From Planctomycetaceae bacterium (GTDB taxonomy: Bacteria; Planctomycetota; Planctomycetia; Pirellulales; Thermoguttaceae), in contig JAIRYX010000110.1 in the NCBI GenBank assembly GCA_031267635.1, positions 1 to 18,957 on the forward strand: a DNA stretch of 18,957 bases, given 5' to 3'. Below are positions 15,035 to 18,957 of the stretch, piece after piece (positions within the stretch are counted from its first letter, which is position 1; each line of letters begins with the position of its first letter). Position numbers and translations under genes: made by a program. The notes under the pieces are model-generated. The model was not told the origin of the DNA. It saw only the letters and a list, made by a program, of their open reading frames with translations, and ran no database searches.

Positions 15035-16564
15035 ATGACAAAAAAAATCATTACAGAGTCTCTCGGAGCGGTTAATCGTCGAAATCGGATGCAGCGTTTG
15101 TTTGAGTCGCTGTGTTGTGGAATTTTTTATGCGGCGGTTGTTGCGTTGATCGTTATCATCGCACAGTTTCCCGGATGGTTGCCGCAGTGGAATGGCTGGG
15201 GGGTTTTGGGTATTTGCCTAATCTTCGGATTACTTCTCGGCGGAATCGTCGGTTGGATTCTTCCGTCGGACGCAAAAAATTCGGCGGAGAAAATCGACAC
15301 ACATTATCGGCTGAAAGATCGTATTTTAACGGCGTTGCGGCTGATTGCGAAACCGTCGCAGACGCCGATTGAGCGTTTGCAAATTTCCGACGCAGCAATG
15401 TATGCGGCAAAAGTTGACGCAAAATCAGTCGTGCCGTATCGTCTGCCGAGAAATTTTGGACAAACGGTTCTTCTGTTGTTCGCAACGGCGATTCTTTGTG
15501 CGGTTTCGCCGATAATCAATCCGCGTCAGGTTGCTGAAGCCGCACCGTTGCCGGTTCAAGCGGTTGTCGAGAGTACGGAGATTCTGAAAAAAGAGCTTGT
15601 CGAATGGGTTAAGGAAAAAGCCGAAGAACACAAAGACGAAAAAGAGTTACAAAAACTCGCTGAAAAGCTAGAGCAATCGCAAATGAAGCTCGAAGATGCG
15701 GTAGCGAATCCGCGCGAGGCGATGGCGGTGATGTCCGAGATGGAAGCGACGATGAACCAAACGATGAGCGATTACAACCTTGAGCAAATGGACGCTTCTA
15801 TGCAGGAAATCGCCGATGCGCTCAGTGCGGCGGAAGCGTCACGGTCGACAAGTCAGCATTTAAAAGAAAAAAATTACGCGAAAGCCGCCGAAGATCTTAA
15901 AAAAATGGACTCTTCACAGATGTCAAAACAAGAACGGAACGCGGTTTCTTCGCAATTGAAAAAAGCCACCGCTGGAATGCAAAAACGCGGTCAGGACAAG
16001 TTGCTTAAACTCATTGACAAACTTGCCGAAGAACTGCAAGAAGGAAATTGTGATGGAGCGAAAGAATCGGCGTGCGACATTGCCGGAATCTGCAAATCGC
16101 AAGGATTGCGCAAAGGAATTTGCCAGTCGTTGGGAAGTAAACTTGCGTTGTTGGGACTTTGCAAATCGGACTGCGCCGGTTCGTGCAACGGTTCGTGTAG
16201 CAATCCTAGCGACAAAAATGGAAGCAACAACACAAGTAAATCCAACAATCCGAGTAAAAACTGGGGGCGAGGTACGGCAGGACAACCTGACACAGGTAAA
16301 GAAACGAATCTCGACGGCAATCGGGAAATGAAACAGATTACCGGAATACAAGGCAACGGACCGTCCGAATTTGAAAAAATCACCTCAAAAGAAGGGAACG
16401 AGGAAATGTCACGGATTCCTTATAAAGATGTGTACAAAGAAAGCAAAAAAATATCCGAATCCGTTTTGGAAAACGAACCAATCCCGCTCGGACAACGCCG
16501 CATGATCCGGCAATATTTTGAGTCTATTCGACCGCAAGGAGATGAAAACGAAGAGTTAAAGTAA
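15035..16564 (+). CDS. DUF4175-like membrane protein with coiled coil and cysteine-rich segment
   Basis: A 509-residue protein with three hydrophobic helices (~26-45, ~55-76 and ~141-160), a cytoplasmic-type stretch containing HYRLKDRILTAL between helices 2 and 3, then a long charged helical region rich in Lys, Glu and Met (~175-335). Residues 339-388 hold eight cysteines, the last four spaced CxxxCxxxCxxxC. A Ser/Asn/Gly-rich linker follows, and the C-terminus contains PLGQRRMIRQYFESIRP. This layout resembles planctomycete membrane proteins related to DUF4175, often near MoxR/von Willebrand-type genes; no such partner is visible here. AGAGGA precedes the ATG by 7 bases. Function unknown. Confidence 0.75.
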   Translation: MTKKIITESLGAVNRRNRMQRLFESLCCGIFYAAVVALIVIIAQFPGWLPQWNGWGVLGICLIFGLLLGGIVGWILPSDAKNSAEKIDTHYRLKDRILTALRLIAKPSQTPIERLQISDAAMYAAKVDAKSVVPYRLPRNFGQTVLLLFATAILCAVSPIINPRQVAEAAPLPVQAVVESTEILKKELVEWVKEKAEEHKDEKELQKLAEKLEQSQMKLEDAVANPREAMAVMSEMEATMNQTMSDYNLEQMDASMQEIADALSAAEASRSTSQHLKEKNYAKAAEDLKKMDSSQMSKQERNAVSSQLKKATAGMQKRGQDKLLKLIDKLAEELQEGNCDGAKESACDIAGICKSQGLRKGICQSLGSKLALLGLCKSDCAGSCNGSCSNPSDKNGSNNTSKSNNPSKNWGRGTAGQPDTGKETNLDGNREMKQITGIQGNGPSEFEKITSKEGNEEMSRIPYKDVYKESKKISESVLENEPIPLGQRRMIRQYFESIRPQGDENEELK

Positions 16565-16598
16565 ACAATATTCAAATCAATTTGAAACTTTTCTATCA

Positions 16599-16631
16599 GT
16601 CCTTCATGAAAAACCGTTTTTTATGAAGGAC
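16599..16631. terminator. Strong hairpin, probable terminator
   Basis: GTCCTTCATGAAAAA (16599-16613) pairs with TTTTTTATGAAGGAC (16617-16631) through 15 positions with a single G-T pair, leaving a 3-base loop CCG. It lies 35 bp after the stop of the preceding gene. No long T run follows it on the plus strand (TTGTAGATATTGC), so it may act as an mRNA 3' end stabiliser as well as a terminator. Confidence 0.65.
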
Positions 16632-16723
16632 TTGTAGATATTGCTATTTTATACTCCTCGCACTTTCAATTTTGTTTTTTATTAAAAACGAGACATTGAG
16701 GACAAAAGGATTTTAAGGACTTA

Positions 16724-16804
16724 ATGAATGAGGAACACTGCCTTAAAAAGATAAATTTCATCGCACCGATGTTGTGCCTTAATTTTGACGAGGTGTTGAG
16801 ATAA
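16724..16804 (+). CDS. Possible 26-residue leader ORF before the DUF3990 gene
   Basis: ATG 16724 is preceded by AAGGA (16715-16719) at a four-base spacing. The frame (MNEEHCLKKINFIAPMLCLN and six more residues) ends in TAA 16802-16804, directly touching the ATG of the next gene at 16805. Abutting stop and start codons suggest translational coupling. It may be a leader peptide, a remnant of a small protein, or chance. Confidence 0.3.
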   Translation: MNEEHCLKKINFIAPMLCLNFDEVLR

Positions 16805-17353
16805 ATGTCAAATCAATCTCTTATTCTGTATCACGGCACTATCTATGATTTTGATAGAATCGATGTCAATTGCGGTAAGCCGTTCAAAGATTTCGGACGC
16901 GGGTTTTACACAACACAAAACCGCGAACATGCCGTAAGTATCGCTGCACGCAATCGCGAAATGATTATCGCCCGACAAAATAAAACCGATACGGAATCAG
17001 ATATAAAAATGCGGCTTTATACCTACGAATTTCCAACAGCAATACCGGAGGAATTGTCCGTGAAAGAGTTTCCAGAACCGACAAGAGAATGGATGCTATT
17101 TGTGGGGGCAAATCGTACCAACGCGGATTGTCGGCACGAATACGATATTGTCATCGGTCCGACGGCAAATGACCGGACAAACCTGTCAATCAAAACCTAT
17201 TTCTTCGGCGGTTACGGCGATGTCGGAAGCGATGATGCGATTGATATTCTTCTCAAAATAATCAAGCCGAATGAATTGCCGCACCAGATATTTTTCGGCA
17301 CAGATAAAGCGGTAAACTATTTGACGAGAATCAAAACAGAGGTGATACAATGA
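16805..17353 (+). CDS. DUF3990 protein, probable ADP-ribosyltransferase-fold toxin
   Basis: A 182-residue soluble protein. LILYHGTIYDF (6-16), KDFGRGFYTT (28-37) followed by EHAVSIAARN, and HEYDIVIGPTAND (111-123) are hallmarks of DUF3990. His10 and Tyr35 fit the first two positions of the H-Y-E/Q triad of ADP-ribosyltransferases; Gln161 in HQIFFGT could be the third. Activity is inferred, not shown. GAGGTG precedes ATG 16805. Its stop overlaps the next start as ATGA, so the pair is translationally coupled. Its neighbours and the restriction locus beside it suggest a toxin-antitoxin or defence role. Confidence 0.78.
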   Translation: MSNQSLILYHGTIYDFDRIDVNCGKPFKDFGRGFYTTQNREHAVSIAARNREMIIARQNKTDTESDIKMRLYTYEFPTAIPEELSVKEFPEPTREWMLFVGANRTNADCRHEYDIVIGPTANDRTNLSIKTYFFGGYGDVGSDDAIDILLKIIKPNELPHQIFFGTDKAVNYLTRIKTEVIQ

Positions 17354-17598
17354 ATTCGGAGCAATTGACGCAAGCAATGGAATTTTCTGCGGATATGACA
17401 GCGGCGGAAGTTGCCCGCCGTTATGCCGAACAGAAAAATATCTCAACAACAGAGGGAGTACGCCGGTTTATGGCAACAAAAACTTATGCCTTGCTGATGA
17501 ATCCGAAGTCGTATCTTTCGCTTGAAAGTGTAGAATATGTTTTGGATATGTTGGACGCCGAAGAATGCGGCGATGATGAGCGGTGGCTCAAAATATAA
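17350..17598 (+). CDS. Small helical protein coupled to the DUF3990 gene
   Basis: An 82-residue, probably all-helical acidic-ended protein. Its start overlaps the upstream stop by four bases (ATGA) and GAGGTG (17339-17344) lies five bases before it. The middle, RRFMATKTYALLMNPKSYL, and the end, YVLDMLDAEE, resemble small proteins commonly encoded beside DUF3990, but I cannot name a domain with confidence. By position it is a candidate antitoxin or accessory factor. It contains no recognisable DNA-binding motif. Confidence 0.7.
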   Translation: MNSEQLTQAMEFSADMTAAEVARRYAEQKNISTTEGVRRFMATKTYALLMNPKSYLSLESVEYVLDMLDAEECGDDERWLKI

Positions 17599-17613
17599 GA
17601 GGAGAAGCATTAT

Positions 17614-17835
17614 ATGTGGCGTGAAATTGACCCTGTTGCGACAATGCAAATGCAAATCGCTCGGCTTTACCGACAACGGCATAAAATAACGATCAAGGAA
17701 TTTCTTGAACTTGACCGCAAGACAAATGTTCTTGAGTTTATCGCGATTGGCTATGAACCGTTTCATCTTACAGGCGAAGAGGGAATTTTGAACGAAGTCG
17801 ATGAGTATTGCAAAGAACGTCTTGCATGGTGTTAA
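17614..17835 (+). CDS. DUF3791 small protein
   Basis: A 73-residue protein with the DUF3791 pattern: an N-terminal helix with VATMQMQIARLY, a second helix ending EFLELDRKTNVLEFIAIGYE, the conserved PFHLTGEEGI segment (near 50-59) and a final helix ending VDEYCKERL. GAGGAG (17599-17604) precedes ATG 17614. DUF3791 genes are frequently found next to DUF3990 genes, and it is the second antitoxin candidate of the cassette. It starts 15 bp after the previous gene, consistent with one three-gene operon. Confidence 0.75.
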   Translation: MWREIDPVATMQMQIARLYRQRHKITIKEFLELDRKTNVLEFIAIGYEPFHLTGEEGILNEVDEYCKERLAWC

Positions 17836-17855
17836 TGGTATCCGTACAATTTTAG

Positions 17856-18032
17856 AAAATTATAATTGAACTTTTGCAAGAGTACAAAACACGCCTGATT
17901 AGCGATGTCGTAACGGGCAAGTTGGATGTGCGCAGAGTAACAGTGCCGAAGTATGAAACGGCGAGTGAAACAGCGAACGATGTGAGCGAAGATTCGGAAG
18001 AAACAGAGGAAGACGATAATGCTGATGAATAA
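17856..18032 (+). pseudogene. hsdS: 3' stump of hsdS, type I restriction specificity subunit
   Basis: The frame after TAG 17853-17855 reads KIIIELLQEYKTRLISDVVT, then GKLDVR, an acidic Ser/Glu/Asp-rich tail and TAA 18030-18032. EYKTRLISDVVTGKLDVR is the characteristic last helix and terminus of HsdS proteins. No target-recognition domain and no start codon precede it: the DUF3791 gene ends only 20 bp upstream. The rest of hsdS was therefore lost or separated, and about 58 codons remain. They are followed directly by hsdR, as in many hsdM-hsdS-hsdR loci. Confidence 0.8.
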
Positions 18033-18106
18033 TTCGGAATACTGTGAAACCGTGAACAATGTCAAGGTTCGTTCAAAATATGAAATTCCCAACGAAGGAT
18101 AAAACA

Positions 18107-18957
18107 ATGCCGACGAACACACGTGAATCAGGGTTTGAAACCCTTATCGTCAATCACCTCGTAACACAAAACGGTTACGAGCAAGGCGTGAATACAGACT
18201 ACAACAAAGACTACGCTATCGACGAAACGCGGCTTTTTCGTTTTCTGGAAGATACCCAACCGGAACAAGTTGAAAAACTCAACATTCGCAATAACGAAAC
18301 AACACGTGAACAGTTTCTCGCAAGACTTACAGGCGAAATTACCAAACGCGGTGTAGTTGACGTGTTACGCAACGGCATAAAAATTTATCCCGCCGATCTC
18401 ATTATGTTCTACATGATCCCGTCGGAAAAGAACCCGAAAGCTAAAGAGATGTTCAACAAAAACATTTTCAGCGTAACACGCCAACTTCAATACAGCGAAT
18501 ACAATACACACTTAGCATTGGATTTTTGTATCTTCGTCAACGGTTTGCCTGTTATCACCTGCGAATTGAAAAACCAACTTACAAAACAAAACGTTGAAAC
18601 CGCAGTCTATCAATACAAGACTGACCGTGACCCGAAGGAATTGTTGTTTAGTTTCAAACGGTGTATGGTGCATTTTGCGGTTGATGATGAGCGGATAAAA
18701 TTCTGCACAAAGTTGGCGGGAAAAAATTCGTGGTTCTTGCCGTTCGACAAAGGTTACAACGATGGAGCAGGTAATCCGCCAAACCCAAACGGAATGATGA
18801 CAGACTATCTCTGGAAAGAGATTTTCACAAAATTAAGTCTCGCAAATATCATTGAAAACTATGCCCAAGTTGTCATTGAGGAAAACCCAAAGACGAAAAG
18901 GAAAACCGAAAAACAGATTTTCCCGCGTTATCATCAGTTGTCGGTCATAAAGTCACT
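18107..18957 (+). CDS. hsdR: Type I restriction endonuclease subunit R (5' part)
   Basis: HsdR is the ATP-driven translocase and nuclease of type I restriction. The frame is open for 283 codons to the window edge. AAGGA lies seven bases before ATG 18107. Residues 1-60 have the usual HsdR_N start (ESGFETLIVNHLV). The PD-(D/E)xK nuclease is visible as Asp139 in ALDFCIFVNGLPV and Glu153-Leu-Lys155 in CELKN. FPRYHQLSVIK at 272-282 is the segment before the Walker A motif, which lies outside the window. No stop or frameshift is visible. Without a full hsdS here, activity depends on genes elsewhere. Confidence 0.93.
   Translation, partial: MPTNTRESGFETLIVNHLVTQNGYEQGVNTDYNKDYAIDETRLFRFLEDTQPEQVEKLNIRNNETTREQFLARLTGEITKRGVVDVLRNGIKIYPADLIMFYMIPSEKNPKAKEMFNKNIFSVTRQLQYSEYNTHLALDFCIFVNGLPVITCELKNQLTKQNVETAVYQYKTDRDPKELLFSFKRCMVHFAVDDERIKFCTKLAGKNSWFLPFDKGYNDGAGNPPNPNGMMTDYLWKEIFTKLSLANIIENYAQVVIEENPKTKRKTEKQIFPRYHQLSVIKS

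Noticed and set aside
1..18957. tRNA, rRNA or riboswitch
   Set aside because: I looked for cloverleaf-like or conserved RNA motifs in the gaps and recognised none.

Overview
The window looks like a chromosomal segment of a planctomycete (Planctomycetota) of moderate, slightly AT-leaning composition. The best evidence is the large minus-strand protein at 731-4084. It opens with an 'LESRELLS' motif, the N-terminal signature of many giant secreted or surface proteins of this phylum, and continues with CAP/SCP, SdrD/Cna-B-like and Calx-beta domains. F-ATPase subunits with N-terminal extensions, a gamma subunit with an insert, and a DUF4175-like membrane protein with a long helical region also fit this phylum.

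Layout. 1-730: no convincing gene; a 42-bp-period duplication, a four-unit 21-bp tandem array and one doubtful 53-codon ORF. 731-4084 (-): the secreted multidomain protein. 4085-5150: long intergenic region with a 437-bp MITE-like element bounded by 17-bp inverted repeats and carrying two 21-bp-period arrays, followed by two good sigma70-type promoters and a perfect hairpin ahead of the ATP synthase operon. 5151-14322 (+): F1Fo-ATP synthase operon in the order atpZ-like, atpI-like, atpB, atpE, atpF, atpH, atpA, atpG, a DUF4870/Tic20-like membrane gene, atpD, a decayed DNA methyltransferase remnant, atpC. A further promoter candidate precedes atpB. 14323-15034: gene-free, with a hairpin, one solitary copy of the MITE terminal repeat and a promoter. 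15035-16564 (+): coiled-coil and cysteine-rich membrane protein, closed by a near-perfect 15-bp hairpin. 16724-17835 (+): a possible 26-codon leader, then three tightly packed genes: a DUF3990 protein (ADP-ribosyltransferase-like), a small helical protein and a DUF3791 protein, resembling a toxin-antitoxin cassette. 17856-18032: 3' stump of hsdS. 18107-end: hsdR of a type I restriction system, cut by the window edge.

How it works together. The operon encodes every F1Fo subunit (a, c, b, delta, alpha, gamma, beta, epsilon) plus two small membrane accessory proteins, so it can make a complete proton-type ATP synthase (no Na+ ligand set is visible in subunit c). Two features are foreign to a normal atp operon: the intact DUF4870-like gene between atpG and atpD, and the methyltransferase fragment between atpD and atpC. 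The right end is a restriction/defence neighbourhood in which the DUF3990/DUF3791 cassette abuts a specificity gene reduced to its last ~58 codons, ahead of an apparently intact hsdR start. This juxtaposition and the methyltransferase fossil are the most interesting points. I saw no wholly new system; all calls rest on reading motifs by eye without database searches.
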